Positions 1-8,552 of a DNA stretch of 59,203 bases are shown here, piece after piece. The position numbers and the translations under genes were made by a program. Position 1 is the first letter of the stretch, and every line of letters starts with the position of its first letter. The notes below the pieces were generated by a model. The model did not search any database, was not told where the DNA came from, and saw nothing but the letters and a program-made list of their open reading frames with translations. The stretch spans positions 68,247 to 127,449 of the forward strand of contig QBMS01000001.1 of assembly GCA_003249095.1 (NCBI GenBank), written 5' to 3'. This DNA is from Snowella sp. (GTDB lineage Bacteria > Cyanobacteriota > Cyanobacteriia > Cyanobacteriales > Microcystaceae).

Positions 1-268
1 AAATCTTTAATCACGTTGACTTACCCGCCCCATTGCGCCCAATAATCCCAATACACTCCCCCTGCTTCACCTCAAACGAAACATCTTTTAAAGCCCAAAA
101 CTCCTCCTTATTCTCAGGAATCCCAGACCCCCTACCAGACAGGGATCGCCAAAAAGACTTCGCCCCATCCGCAATCACATCCCGCAACAACCTGTAACGC
201 TCCTGCTTCTGATGACCAATAATATACTTCTTACTGAGATTCTCGACCTCGATCACCGTATCAGACAT
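1..268 (-). pseudogene. ABC exporter ATP-binding subunit (Wzt-like), 5' part, interrupted by a stop
   Basis: The reading frame starts at ATG 268-266 (an ATG nine bases upstream is also possible) and runs into the left window edge. The protein resembles polysaccharide/O-antigen ABC exporter ATPases (Wzt/TagH type): an early VENLSKKY strand, a linker of about 40 residues, then ALKDVSFEV and a Walker A motif GRNGAGKST. Directly after that Thr codon the frame has TGA (13-11), followed in the same frame by Leu-Lys-Ile. The family normally continues STLLKI, so one Leu codon appears changed to a stop. Either this is a nonsense-mutated gene or a base error. The signature, Walker B and H-loop lie outside the window. 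Seen: the stop and the in-frame continuation. Inferred: loss of function. Confidence 0.7.
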
Positions 269-393
269 AAAACACAAAATAAATTAACGACTTATCCAGT
301 CCTATCCTAAAGTACCCAGAACGCCAACTCAAGCGATCGCCCCTCCACAAAAATTAACGTGATTATCTTTTAAACCTAACGAATTAATTACCA

Positions 394-618
394 TCAAGCT
401 ACCTGTAAAAGCAACGGATTTTTAGGAAGTGGTAAAGCTTTTCCCCTTTCTTTATATAGTTCTAGGTAGGTATCAATCACTTCTTGTCCCCGTTTTGCCG
501 CTTCTTCGTAGGTATCTCCATGAGTATGAAATTCTTGGAAGGGAAAGTCAGGCAGATGGACTAGATAGCAGTTATCTTCATTTGACCAAATAATAACCAT
601 GCTGTAATGAAAATTCAT
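394..618 (-). CDS. hicB: HicB family antitoxin
   Basis: This 74-residue protein has the partial RNase H-like fold sequence typical of short HicB antitoxins: an initial strand with MVIIWSNEDNCYLVHLPDFP, then a helix GDTYEEAAKRGQEVIDTYLELYKERGKA, ending in a Pro-rich tail. There is no obvious C-terminal DNA-binding domain, as in many short HicB proteins. Its ATG overlaps the TGA of the upstream hicA gene (ATGA overlap), so the two are translated as a coupled pair. In the family HicB binds and blocks the HicA mRNA interferase and usually represses the operon. Confidence 0.85.
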   Translation of the reverse strand: MNFHYSMVIIWSNEDNCYLVHLPDFPFQEFHTHGDTYEEAAKRGQEVIDTYLELYKERGKALPLPKNPLLLQVA

Positions 619-821
619 TGTAATTCCTCTAGCTTTTTTAATCTTTGTTTAACTGTTTTTTCTAGGTAAATTTTAGCATCATCGCCATCTTTCCCTGCAA
701 TGGTAATGGGAAGTTCAGGAAGTTGTTCATGTGTCCAAATTGTATGACTCCCCTTTCCTGGGCGATAAGTAAAACCAGCTTTTAACAATATTGCTTTTAG
801 TTCTCGAACTTTTTTTGGCAT
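615..821 (-). CDS. hicA: HicA family mRNA interferase toxin
   Basis: This 68-residue protein has the double-stranded-RNA-binding-like HicA fold: VRELKAILLKAGFTYRPGKGSHTIW, with the catalytic histidine (about residue 26) in the GSH motif, and a basic C-terminal helix. HicA proteins cleave mRNA independently of the ribosome and inhibit growth until neutralised by HicB. The gene is upstream of and overlaps hicB by four bases, the usual toxin-first order for this family. Length and motif look complete, so the toxin is probably functional. Confidence 0.85.
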   Translation of the reverse strand: MPKKVRELKAILLKAGFTYRPGKGSHTIWTHEQLPELPITIAGKDGDDAKIYLEKTVKQRLKKLEELQ

Positions 822-884
822 TAGATTATAAGTTAGTAATCATGGTAATCTTTTTAAACTATATGTATTTCATGATAATACTCA

Positions 885-1199
885 TCATCCATAGAGAACT
901 TTCCCCTCATGAATCACTCGACTGATCAAGGAACTCCGTACATTTACCTTCTTTTTAACTTCCTCTCGCGTCATTACAATCACATCAGTAGGGATCGAAA
1001 TTCCACGCAATGCCCTGTATGCTTTAGGCGATCGCCGATAACGAGGTTGATCAGACTCAGAGACAATCACCAATAAATCAACATCACTGTCTTCATTGGG
1101 TTCACCATAGGCATGAGAACCAAACAAAATAATCTGTTCAGGATGCAAACTTTCCACCAATCTCTGCACAATTTGAGTCAATAAACCCGCAGTTAACAT
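885..1199 (-). CDS. MNT-type minimal nucleotidyltransferase (MntA-like antitoxin)
   Basis: This 104-residue protein carries the nucleotidyltransferase signature GSHAYGEPNEDSDVDLLV: Gly27-Ser28 followed by the metal-binding Asp39-x-Asp41 pair. This matches MNT-domain proteins that, in known systems, AMPylate a HEPN-domain toxin (HepT) to silence it. The start is ATG 1199-1197. No HEPN gene is visible on either side: the next downstream genes are hicA/hicB and upstream is an Rpn-type protein. It may therefore be an orphan, act on a distant HepT, or have another substrate. The fold assignment is strong; the role is inferred. Confidence 0.75.
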   Translation of the reverse strand: MLTAGLLTQIVQRLVESLHPEQIILFGSHAYGEPNEDSDVDLLVIVSESDQPRYRRSPKAYRALRGISIPTDVIVMTREEVKKKVNVRSSLISRVIHEGKVLYG

Positions 1200-1267
1200 T
1201 TTCGGAATACATTCCCCTTACTTAAATAATCACAACAATAATTTACGCGATCGCCTTTCAAATCAGC

Positions 1268-2137
1268 TCAATCAATTTTTTCTAACCAATTCAATAAATC
1301 TTGTAACTTAGAAAAATCAAGTAAACTTTCTCCTAATAATTCTAATTGAGGAATAGATAATTTTTGAATGCTTTGTTTTATCGGCAAGTCAATTTCCCCA
1401 AAACGTCGCCGTAGTTGGCGGAGTATTAGATTAGTTTCTCCCTGTTGTAAGCCTTGTTTCTCACCTTTTTCTAATCCTTCTTTCAGGATTTCTTGATACC
1501 AAGGCGATTCTCGTAATACGGTCATATCCCACCTCATAATTTGTTGTACTAAAGGAATATCCAACACAAAGCTAGCGAAAAATGATAATAAGGGTTCTAA
1601 GTCTTTTAACTGTTCGTCTGCCCGTAATTCTCTCACGGCTTGACGTAGGTTTTTTTCACTATTTCCTCCTTTTAGAATAGGAACAAACGGTAATAAAGTA
1701 GAAAGATTGTCTTGAAAAACTAAATTAACATCGACTTCCCAAAGATTGATGACTTGATAATCTTGATGGGCAGTAATTCCTAAAATTTCTGAATAATAGC
1801 AATTAGGAATGGTTTGTTTAGTCGAAATCGGTAATATGTTAATTAACACAGGATATACCCGTAAATTATAACGTTCTTCGGCTAAAGCCGTGTAAGCTCG
1901 CAAGCGTTGGGGCATTTTAGGACTATACCGCAGTTGCAATTCGTTGAGCAGTAAAAATTCCCCTTCTTCTGGGCTATAAACTTTGAGCAATACGTCGCTT
2001 TCTCGTTCTATCCATTGGAATTCCGTATTGAGAATATCTTGAACTTGGAGATCGTTGCGTTTAGTGATCCAGCGTACCCATTTATCGGGAGCTAAACTGA
2101 TTAATCTTTTACTACCAATGTCTGCTTTTTTAGCCAC
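1268..2137 (-). CDS. Rpn/YhgA-like putative nuclease with DUF4351 C-terminus
   Basis: This 289-residue protein starts at GTG 2137-2135. The N-terminal two thirds resemble the PD-(D/E)XK-type Rpn family (recombination-promoting nuclease/putative transposase) that is expanded in cyanobacteria, including a LLLNELQLRYSP strand with an ExQ-type motif. After a Gln/Gly-rich linker (GLEKGEKQGLQQGE) comes the DUF4351 tail ILRQLRRRFGEIDLP...LLGESLLDF. Such proteins are thought to be DNA-acting enzymes linked to mobile DNA, but few have been studied. No transposon ends are visible around it. It is flanked by MNT and Uma2 genes on the same strand. Confidence 0.75.
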   Translation of the reverse strand: MAKKADIGSKRLISLAPDKWVRWITKRNDLQVQDILNTEFQWIERESDVLLKVYSPEEGEFLLLNELQLRYSPKMPQRLRAYTALAEERYNLRVYPVLINILPISTKQTIPNCYYSEILGITAHQDYQVINLWEVDVNLVFQDNLSTLLPFVPILKGGNSEKNLRQAVRELRADEQLKDLEPLLSFFASFVLDIPLVQQIMRWDMTVLRESPWYQEILKEGLEKGEKQGLQQGETNLILRQLRRRFGEIDLPIKQSIQKLSIPQLELLGESLLDFSKLQDLLNWLEKID

Positions 2138-2200
2138 TTTTCTCGTTTTTGTAGAATTAATGATTTTAGTGTAATGTGTAATATTTTCATTTTAGTTCCT

Positions 2201-2848
2201 CTATTGTCCCAATTCAAAAATTTGCGCTGTGGTTAGACTAAGTTCAGGAAATAAGCAAGATTTCAGAACATTTTGACCTTGAAATAACTCTACGACATAT
2301 TCCCCTTCCACTAAATGATAAATGGAAATCGTTGGTTGTTTGGGACTGCCAATATAACGTCTTCCTCCTAGACCCAAATAATCAATAATCCAATATTCTT
2401 CAATTCCTAATTTTTCATATTCCCCTAATTTCATCAAATAGTCATCTTGCCAATTCGTACTCACCACCTCGATCGCTAATTTAATAGTTGCTCCTTGGGT
2501 AATAGTTGATCGCTTTTTCCACATTGGTTCATTGTTTTTGACAAAATTATTATCCAGTACCATCACATCAGGAATATAAGCTGCTTTATCTGTGTCTATA
2601 GCTTTAATTAATCCTTGACGGGGAATAAATAAGGGTAAATTCAAACGCTTAATTTCAACACTTAGTTCCATCGCGAGAAACCCCGCTACCTGTTCATGAG
2701 TACCAGTAGGTTGCATCTTGACGATAACTCCATTGTGTAATTCAAATCGACCTTCATAACCATCAGGATACCAATCAAGAAACTTATTTAAAGTCACTAA
2801 TTTTTCTTCTTGATTCAAATCACTGTCAATTTTGTCTTGAACAAACAT
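2201..2848 (-). CDS. Uma2 family (DUF820) putative restriction endonuclease-like protein
   Basis: This 215-residue protein has the Uma2 PD-(D/E)XK nuclease layout: an N-terminal FELHNGVIVKMQPTGTHE segment, the PDVMVLD motif, then IKLAIEVVSTNWQDDY with the acidic residue, and a GEYEKLGIEEYWIIDYLG segment typical of the family. Uma2 genes are amplified in cyanobacteria and their cellular role is unknown despite the restriction-enzyme-like fold. It starts at ATG 2848-2846 and sits upstream of the Rpn gene on the same strand. A second Uma2 gene begins divergently at 3031. Confidence 0.85.
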   Translation of the reverse strand: MFVQDKIDSDLNQEEKLVTLNKFLDWYPDGYEGRFELHNGVIVKMQPTGTHEQVAGFLAMELSVEIKRLNLPLFIPRQGLIKAIDTDKAAYIPDVMVLDNNFVKNNEPMWKKRSTITQGATIKLAIEVVSTNWQDDYLMKLGEYEKLGIEEYWIIDYLGLGGRRYIGSPKQPTISIYHLVEGEYVVELFQGQNVLKSCLFPELSLTTAQIFELGQ

Positions 2849-3030
2849 GATTGATACTTCCTTAAATTTCTAGAATAAATTATTCTAGCTTAAATTTATT
2901 GCGATCGCTGTCCTTCATGATTTCAAGTTAATTCATGCACTCAATGCCGTTACTGATTATATCCTTCGCCCTTAATATCCTCTAAAATAAAACTAACAAA
3001 AACTCAGTAGGGATTAACGAGGCTAACGAG

Positions 3031-3714
3031 ATGGTAATCTCCCTAAAACGCGACATTATCTACCCCGACAGTGATGGACAACCCATGGCCGATAACACCA
3101 AGCAATTTCGTTGGATTGTTTTACTTAAAGAAAACCTAGAATGCTTATTTGCCAACGATCCCCAAGTATTTGTTGCAGGAGACTTGCTCTGGTATCCCGT
3201 GGAAGGAAGTCCTGATATCCGCGTTGCCCCCGATGTGTTTGTCGTATTGGGAAGACCCAAAGGAGATAGAGGCTCCTATCGTCAGTGGCAGGAAGAAAAT
3301 ATTGCTCCCCAGGTCGTCTTTGAAATCCTACCTCCAGAGAATACCATCAAAGAAATGGCAAAAAAACTGCAATTTTATAACCGTTATGGCGTAGAAGAAT
3401 ACTATATTTATGATCCCGATCATCAAGAATTAGCGGGCTTACAAAGACTGGGCGATGAATTGACCGTGATTGAAGAAATAGACCATTGGAAAAGTCCACT
3501 GTTGGGAATTAGTTTTGTCTTAACCCCAGAAGGATTGAATGTTTATTATCCTGATGGTGAGCCATTTCTAACGACAGTAGAATTAGCACAGAAAGCCGAA
3601 TCCGAGAAACAACGGGCTGAGTTCGAGAAACAACGGGCTGAGTTCGAGAAACAAAGAGCCGATCGCCTAGCGGCACAGTTAAAATCATTGGGAGTTGATC
3701 CAAATGAAATTTGA
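3031..3714 (+). CDS. Uma2 family (DUF820) protein with a heptad-repeat tail
   Basis: This 227-residue protein has the Uma2 core: DIRVAPDVFVVLG with the PD motif, QVVFEILPPENT with the acidic residue, and KKLQFYNRYGVEEYYIYDPDH. The C-terminus is a charged coiled coil built from the unit EKQRAEF, encoded by two exact 21-bp direct repeats plus a third partial one (about 3604-3660), and ends GVDPNEI. Such tails occur in many cyanobacterial Uma2 and Rpn proteins and probably mediate oligomerisation. It is transcribed away from the first Uma2 gene. The biological role is not established. Confidence 0.85.
   Translation: MVISLKRDIIYPDSDGQPMADNTKQFRWIVLLKENLECLFANDPQVFVAGDLLWYPVEGSPDIRVAPDVFVVLGRPKGDRGSYRQWQEENIAPQVVFEILPPENTIKEMAKKLQFYNRYGVEEYYIYDPDHQELAGLQRLGDELTVIEEIDHWKSPLLGISFVLTPEGLNVYYPDGEPFLTTVELAQKAESEKQRAEFEKQRAEFEKQRADRLAAQLKSLGVDPNEI
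3604..3660 (+). repeat. 21-bp tandem direct repeat inside the Uma2 gene
   Basis: Two exact 21-bp units (3604-3624, 3625-3645) and a diverging third encode the heptad EKQRAEF. Because 21 bp is exactly seven codons, copy-number change would lengthen or shorten the coiled coil without shifting the frame. Confidence 0.85.
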
Positions 3715-3728
3715 TTAAATGCTCAAAA

Positions 3729-4205
3729 TTAAGGCTGATAACCGCCATCTGATAATAAATTCGACTGCTTGGCTGCGGCCACCGCTAGGCGATCGCATTT
3801 TTCGTTTTCCGTATTACCCGAATGACCTCTGACCCAAATAAATTTGACTTTATGTTCTTTACAAAGTTTTAATAACCGTTCCCAAAGATCGGGATTTTTT
3901 GCCATTTCCTTCGCGTTTCGTTTCCAACCGTTTGCTTGCCATTTTTTAGCCCAGCCTTTCTCCATCGCATTAATTAAATACTGAGAATCACTATAGAGTG
4001 TGACGACAGAAGGGTTACTCAACGCTTCTAGAGCCGCGATCGCCGCCATCATTTCCATCCGATTATTAGTGGTTAGGCGGTATCCTGCTGACAATTCCTG
4101 GCGATCGCCCTGATGGAGTAAAACCACACCATAGCCACCAGGGCCAGGGTTCCCCATACAGGCACCATCGGTATAAATTGTCACAGACTCAAGGGATTGA
4201 TTCAT
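3729..4205 (-). CDS. rnhA: Ribonuclease HI
   Basis: This 158-residue protein is a full-length type 1 RNase H that removes the RNA strand of RNA-DNA hybrids (R-loops, Okazaki primers). The four metal-binding carboxylates are present: Asp13 in YTDGACMGNPGPGG, Glu51 in NNRMEMMAA, Asp73 in YSDSQYL and Asp138 in EKCDRLA, with the catalytic-loop His128 in RGHSG. The basic protrusion region (GWAKKWQANGWKRN) is also present. The start at ATG 4205-4203 matches the family. It converges on the Uma2 gene with only 14 bp between stop codons. Confidence 0.95.
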   Translation of the reverse strand: MNQSLESVTIYTDGACMGNPGPGGYGVVLLHQGDRQELSAGYRLTTNNRMEMMAAIAALEALSNPSVVTLYSDSQYLINAMEKGWAKKWQANGWKRNAKEMAKNPDLWERLLKLCKEHKVKFIWVRGHSGNTENEKCDRLAVAAAKQSNLLSDGGYQP

Positions 4206-4327
4206 TACTAGTCGTTTAAAATAAAAAATATTTTAGAGAGAGATTTATCTTAAAATTAGGTAAAAATAAATCCTGTCTGATAATAACAGAATTGGGTTTA
4301 TTTCGCGAAAAAATATTATTATCCCAA

Positions 4328-5005
4328 ATGCCCTATCCTAAAACAACAAAACTTTGGGGACTCTTAGAATATAAACCACAGTGGACATTAAGTCCCCAGG
4401 GCTGGGGAATATTGACTATTTCCTTAATCATACTTTTGATTGTAATTCTCAGAACAGTCCAACCTTTTTTGGTAGTTTCCCAACCCATTCCCTCCCAAAT
4501 ATTAGTGGTTGAAGGATGGATGGATGAGTATGCCATGCAAGCAGTAAAAATGGAATTTCAACAAGGTCAATATGATTTAATTTTGACCACAGGGGAAGAA
4601 TTAGGGGAAGGCTCTGTTCTAGCCAGTTATAAAAGTTATGCAGGTCTGGCAGAAGCAATGTTAATCAATTTAGGCGTTGATCCCAAGAAAATTGTGGTGA
4701 TCCCCACGCCTAGACTCAAAAAAGACCGAACCGCCGCGTCGGCCTTAGTGATTAAAAATTGGATTTTAGCGTCTTCATTACCGATTAAGGCAATTAATTT
4801 ATATTCCTACGATGCCCATAGCAGAAGAAGTTGGTTTATTTTTTCTCGAATTTTATATCCCGAAGTTTCTGTGGGAATTCTTGCCTATCCTTCTCCCTTT
4901 TATGAACCGACTAAATGGTGGGCTTCTAGTGCAGGTTTTCGGACAATTACTTCGGAAGCGATCGCCTACCTCTACGCGATTTTAATTTGGCAATTTATGG
5001 GATAG
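4328..5005 (+). CDS. YdcF/SanA-type DUF218 membrane protein
   Basis: About 225 residues if translation starts at ATG 4328; an in-frame TTG at 4292 would add 12 residues. A hydrophobic segment (GILTISLIILLIVILRTVQPFLVV) near the N-terminus is followed by the DUF218 core: ILVVEGWMDEYAMQA, a LTTGEEL motif, GVDPKKIVVIPTPRLKKDRTAASALVIKNWI, and a late YSYDAHSRRSWFIF segment. DUF218 proteins such as SanA/ElyC are linked to cell-envelope integrity in other bacteria; the enzymatic activity here is unknown. The gene is divergent from rnhA. Confidence 0.75.
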   Translation: MPYPKTTKLWGLLEYKPQWTLSPQGWGILTISLIILLIVILRTVQPFLVVSQPIPSQILVVEGWMDEYAMQAVKMEFQQGQYDLILTTGEELGEGSVLASYKSYAGLAEAMLINLGVDPKKIVVIPTPRLKKDRTAASALVIKNWILASSLPIKAINLYSYDAHSRRSWFIFSRILYPEVSVGILAYPSPFYEPTKWWASSAGFRTITSEAIAYLYAILIWQFMG

Positions 5006-5017
5006 AAATTCATCAAA

Positions 5018-5569
5018 TTACCAATAATTTTTATAAAAATGTAGTCGGCCAACGCCTAAATACATCGATTGGGCGATCGCCCCTTCGGGAAAAACCGTCA
5101 CACCAAATAAATAGGTTCCAGCAACGCTAGGATTCTGGAGTGGTTTCAAGCCGACCGTGATAGTTGCCCCAGGAGGAATCGGAGGATCAAAGGTAATTGT
5201 CATACTATTGGTTTCTGGATTCCATTGGCTCTGCTGAATATTTAATCCCTTCCCCCGCTCATCACGAGTTCCCATAAAAGCGATCGTTTTTTCAGGATAA
5301 AAATCAATCATTTCAGGGCTTGGTTTTTGTTGAAACACAACCTGTTTTAGGGGTTCTCCCGCATTATCTGGCAGAAAAATGGTGAAATAATATCTAGCCG
5401 CCCAAACCCACACTTCTTTATAGGTTGTTGAAGCCTCTAACAGTAAGGGGGGATGATCGAAAAAAGTTTGGCCGTTATTCAATTGTCCTGCTTGGACTGG
5501 AAGTAAAAAGACAAAGAAACTCATTAAAAGATTACTCAAAACAAATCTATAAACTCGTAAAGTCTTCAT
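5018..5569 (-). CDS. DUF2808 domain exported protein
   Basis: This 183-residue protein has a signal peptide (RFVLSNLLMSFFVFLLPVQAG, cleavage probably after QA-G) followed by the DUF2808 pattern of cyanobacteria: HPPLLLEASTTY, YYFTIFLPDNAGEPLKQVVFQQ, the FDPPIPPGATITVGLKPLQNPS strand, and GTYLFGVTVFPEG. Function is unknown; the family is periplasmic or cell-surface and nearly restricted to cyanobacteria. It converges with the DUF218 gene, 12 bp apart. Confidence 0.85.
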   Translation of the reverse strand: MKTLRVYRFVLSNLLMSFFVFLLPVQAGQLNNGQTFFDHPPLLLEASTTYKEVWVWAARYYFTIFLPDNAGEPLKQVVFQQKPSPEMIDFYPEKTIAFMGTRDERGKGLNIQQSQWNPETNSMTITFDPPIPPGATITVGLKPLQNPSVAGTYLFGVTVFPEGAIAQSMYLGVGRLHFYKNYW

Positions 5570-5634
5570 TTATTTAGGCTAAATTTGTTTCTAAAAATTT
5601 AGATTGCATAATGGCTTTGTTAAAAGTTTTATAA

Positions 5635-5654
5635 CAAGGGGCTTAAGCCCCTTG
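5635..5654. repeat. 20-bp perfect palindrome, dispersed copy 1
   Basis: The palindrome caaggggcttaagccccttg lies between DUF2808 and asnS. An identical palindrome with similar flanks in inverted orientation is at 24462-24481 (flank ttGCCTgta here, taGGCAag there). It may form a hairpin, or belong to a small dispersed repeat family. Confidence 0.8.
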
Positions 5655-5723
5655 CCTGTATGCGTTTTAGATAATTAACAGCTTAACAGCCCTAAACTTC
5701 ATTGAATTTGGCATTACCACCAT

Positions 5724-7115
5724 CTAAAACTCTGCATTTAAAGGTGTCCGAGGGAAAGGAATCACATCTCGAATATTAGCCATTCCTGTCATAAATTGAA
5801 CGATACGCTCAAATCCTAACCCAAAACCCGCATGGGGAACGGTTCCAAAACGGCGTAGATCCAGATACCACCAGAGATCATCGGGATTCATCGCCTGGGC
5901 TTTAATCCGTTGTTCTAGCACATCTAACCGTTCTTCCCGTTGGGAACCACCGATAATTTCACCAATTTTTGGAGCTAAAATATCCATTGCCGCAACGGTT
6001 TTTCCGTCTTCATTTAAACGCATATAAAACGCTTTAATTTGGGCGGGATAATCGGTGACAATCATCGGCTTTTTAAATACTTCTTCGGCTAAATAGCGTT
6101 CGTGTTCTGATTGTAAATCAATTCCCCATTCAACAGGATATTGAAAGGAGCGATCGCAGTTTTCTAATAATTTAATTGCTTCGGTGTAGGTAATCCGAGC
6201 AAAGTCATTGTTAATAATATTATTCGCTGTCTCTAAGACCGTATTATCAATGCGTTGATTAAAGAATTCCATATCTTCGGGACAGGTTTCCATCACGTAT
6301 TTAAAAATATATTTGAGGAACTCTTCTGCTAAGTTCTGGTCGCCTTCCAAATCACAAAATGCCATTTCGGGTTCCACCATCCAAAATTCTGCTAAATGGC
6401 GCGAAGTATTCGAGTTTTCTGCCCGAAAAGTAGGGCCAAAGGTATAAACATTTTGAAAGGCCATGGCCATAATTTCTGCTTCTAATTGACCGCTAACCGT
6501 TAGATAGGCTTGTTTTCCAAAAAAGTCTTTTTCAAAATCAACGGTCTTTTTTTCGGTTAGGGGTAATTGATTTAAATTCAAATTCGTGACGGTAAATAAT
6601 TCCCCTGCGCCTTCACAATCACTGGCGGTAATAATGGGAGTATGTACCCACAAAAAGCCTTTTTCTTGAAAGAATTGATGAATCGCCGTCGCACAGGCAT
6701 TTCGTACTCGCATCACGGCTCCCAAGCTATTGGTACGCGATCGCAGATGGCCAATAGTGCGCAGAAATTCAAAACTATGGCGTTTCTTTTGTAGAGGATA
6801 GGTTTCGGGATTGGCTTCCCCAAAAACTGTGACAGCATCGGCTTTGAGTTCAATGCGTTGACCCTTGGCAGGTGAGGGAACCAGATTACCTGAAACTTCT
6901 AGGGAAGCCCCTGTATTGAGTTTTGAAATCAACGATTGATAATCGGGGAGGTTGGCATCGAGAATAACCTGTAAATTCGCTAGGGAAGAACCGTCATTGA
7001 CTTCGACAAAACTAAACTCCTTTAATTCCCGTTTGGTACGCACCCAGGCTTGGACGATGACGACTTCTTCAGGTTGACCATTGCGTAAAATATCAAGAAT
7101 ACGTCGATTTTTCAT
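5724..7115 (-). CDS. asnS: Asparaginyl-tRNA synthetase
   Basis: This 463-residue class II aminoacyl-tRNA synthetase charges tRNA-Asn with asparagine in the cytoplasm. The N-terminal OB-fold anticodon-binding domain (about residues 1-115; [26 protein letters not shown]) is followed by the catalytic core, with motif 2 around [24 protein letters not shown] and motif 3 in [15 protein letters not shown], ending [16 protein letters not shown], as in bacterial AsnRS. The insertion of about 35 residues in the catalytic domain ([17 protein letters not shown]) is typical of bacterial AsnS. ATG at 7115-7113. Complete. Confidence 0.95.
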   Translation of the reverse strand: MKNRRILDILRNGQPEEVVIVQAWVRTKRELKEFSFVEVNDGSSLANLQVILDANLPDYQSLISKLNTGASLEVSGNLVPSPAKGQRIELKADAVTVFGEANPETYPLQKKRHSFEFLRTIGHLRSRTNSLGAVMRVRNACATAIHQFFQEKGFLWVHTPIITASDCEGAGELFTVTNLNLNQLPLTEKKTVDFEKDFFGKQAYLTVSGQLEAEIMAMAFQNVYTFGPTFRAENSNTSRHLAEFWMVEPEMAFCDLEGDQNLAEEFLKYIFKYVMETCPEDMEFFNQRIDNTVLETANNIINNDFARITYTEAIKLLENCDRSFQYPVEWGIDLQSEHERYLAEEVFKKPMIVTDYPAQIKAFYMRLNEDGKTVAAMDILAPKIGEIIGGSQREERLDVLEQRIKAQAMNPDDLWWYLDLRRFGTVPHAGFGLGFERIVQFMTGMANIRDVIPFPRTPLNAEF

Positions 7116-7207
7116 AGGGATTATTATCGGCTAATTAATTTATCTTGAACTTATTTTATCCTGAAATGACATTTTTTAGTAAAGGCGAGAAATTAATGGA
7201 TAAAGTA

Positions 7208-7336
7208 TATACTTGGCACGGTCATTGATTCAGATTTTTGCCCCCTAAATCCCCCAATTCTGGGGGACTTTGAAACCCATAAATAGAGAACGGTTCCCCC
7301 CAACTTTGGGGGGCTAGGGGGGCTAAATTAAAAATC
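7208..7336 (+). repeat. 129-bp dispersed intergenic repeat, copy 1
   Basis: This copy lies between asnS and dusB. It contains two hairpin-like palindromes, ccccccaattctggggg-type and ccccccaactttggggggg-type, separated by the segment ctttgaaacccataaatag. A second copy of the same length is at 12041-12169 in inverted orientation, with only a few mismatches. It has no coding capacity, and both copies are intergenic. It is probably a MITE-like or REP-like element. Confidence 0.85.
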
Positions 7337-7361
7337 AACAAAAATGGAGATCAAAATATTT

Positions 7362-8453
7362 TTAAACACTAACTTTTTCTCGCTTCTCTACTTTGTTAAC
7401 TTGCTGATCCGCGATCGCGCGATCGAGTAATTCTATTCCTTCTGTCACTGTCGAAATCTGAGAAACCTGATCCCGTAAAGTAGAAGCTCCCGCAAATCCT
7501 TTACAATACCAAGCTAAATGTTTACGAGATTGATAAATTCCCCGTTGTCCCTTATATTCCCACAATTGACGCAAATGTTCCTTGGCACATTCCAAAGACT
7601 GTTCAGGACTCATGGAAGTTAACACATTTCCTGTTTTTAAAAAGTGATCAATCTCTCCCACCAACGCAGGATAACCCAACGTTCCCCGTGAACACATGAC
7701 CCCATCGGCTCCCGTTATTTCTAAACAATTAATTGCATCTTCAAGGGAAAAAATATCTCCATTGGCAATAACAGGAATCGATAAAACTTCTTTAACTCGC
7801 CGAATCCAATCCCAATTGGCTGTTCCCGTATATCCCTGCGATCGCGTTCTTCCGTGTAGGGTGAGCATGGCCGCCCCCGCATCCTGTAAACCCTGGGCGA
7901 ATTCGAGAATAGAAATTTCGTTTTCATCCCAACCCAAGCGGGTTTTAACGGTGACAGGCACTTGCACTGCATTAACGACGGTTTCCACGATCGCCTGGGC
8001 CACTTTTGGTTGCCGTAAAAGGGAAGATCCACCGCCTTTTTTGGTGATTTTATTCACGGGACAGCCCATATTAATATCAATTGTTTTTGCTCCTTCGGCG
8101 ACGGCTTTTTGAGCGGCTTCTGCCATAAAATCGGGACGACAATCAAATAATTGGATACTAATAGGTTGTTCCTGGGGATCGATTTCCATCACCTGGGGTA
8201 ACTGACTGAGATGATGAATTTCTGTTGCGCTCACCATTTCGGTATAGAGCATGGAATCTGGGGCATAGCGTCGCACTAATCGCCGAAAAACTAGGTCGGT
8301 GACCCCAGACAAGGGCGATTGGAATACACGACTATTCAGGGTAAGGTCGCCAATTTTTAAGGGAATAGATAATTTTTGTTTGAGGCTCGGACTCAGGCGG
8401 GGCTTAACTGGAGTGGGGCGATCGGGCGTTAAATCTTGAAGCAAATAATTCAT
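7362..8453 (-). CDS. dusB: tRNA-dihydrouridine synthase (DusB type)
   Basis: This 363-residue flavoenzyme reduces specific uridines in tRNA to dihydrouridine. The TIM-barrel core begins with LTLNSRVFQSPLSGVTDLVFRRL. The catalytic Cys is in DINMGCPVNKITKKGGGSSLL, followed by VPVTVKTRLGWDE, TLHGRTRSQGYTG and PVIANGDIF, and then the C-terminal helical tRNA-binding region (YKGQRGIYQSRKHLAWYCKGFAGAS). All are characteristic of Dus proteins. A short Pro-rich N-terminal extension precedes the barrel. ATG at 8453-8451. The gene is divergent from the NurA-domain gene. Confidence 0.92.
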   Translation of the reverse strand: MNYLLQDLTPDRPTPVKPRLSPSLKQKLSIPLKIGDLTLNSRVFQSPLSGVTDLVFRRLVRRYAPDSMLYTEMVSATEIHHLSQLPQVMEIDPQEQPISIQLFDCRPDFMAEAAQKAVAEGAKTIDINMGCPVNKITKKGGGSSLLRQPKVAQAIVETVVNAVQVPVTVKTRLGWDENEISILEFAQGLQDAGAAMLTLHGRTRSQGYTGTANWDWIRRVKEVLSIPVIANGDIFSLEDAINCLEITGADGVMCSRGTLGYPALVGEIDHFLKTGNVLTSMSPEQSLECAKEHLRQLWEYKGQRGIYQSRKHLAWYCKGFAGASTLRDQVSQISTVTEGIELLDRAIADQQVNKVEKREKVSV

Positions 8454-8552
8454 TTTTCGTACCGCGACCCAGGATAATCTATTCAGGAATAATGGACAGG
8501 TGGAACTCGTTCGCTACTAGAAATATTTAAACCCTAAACAGGATCATTTACC

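Noticed and set aside
7696-8112. Plus-strand open frame inside dusB
   Set aside because: Antisense shadow of the well-supported dusB reading frame.
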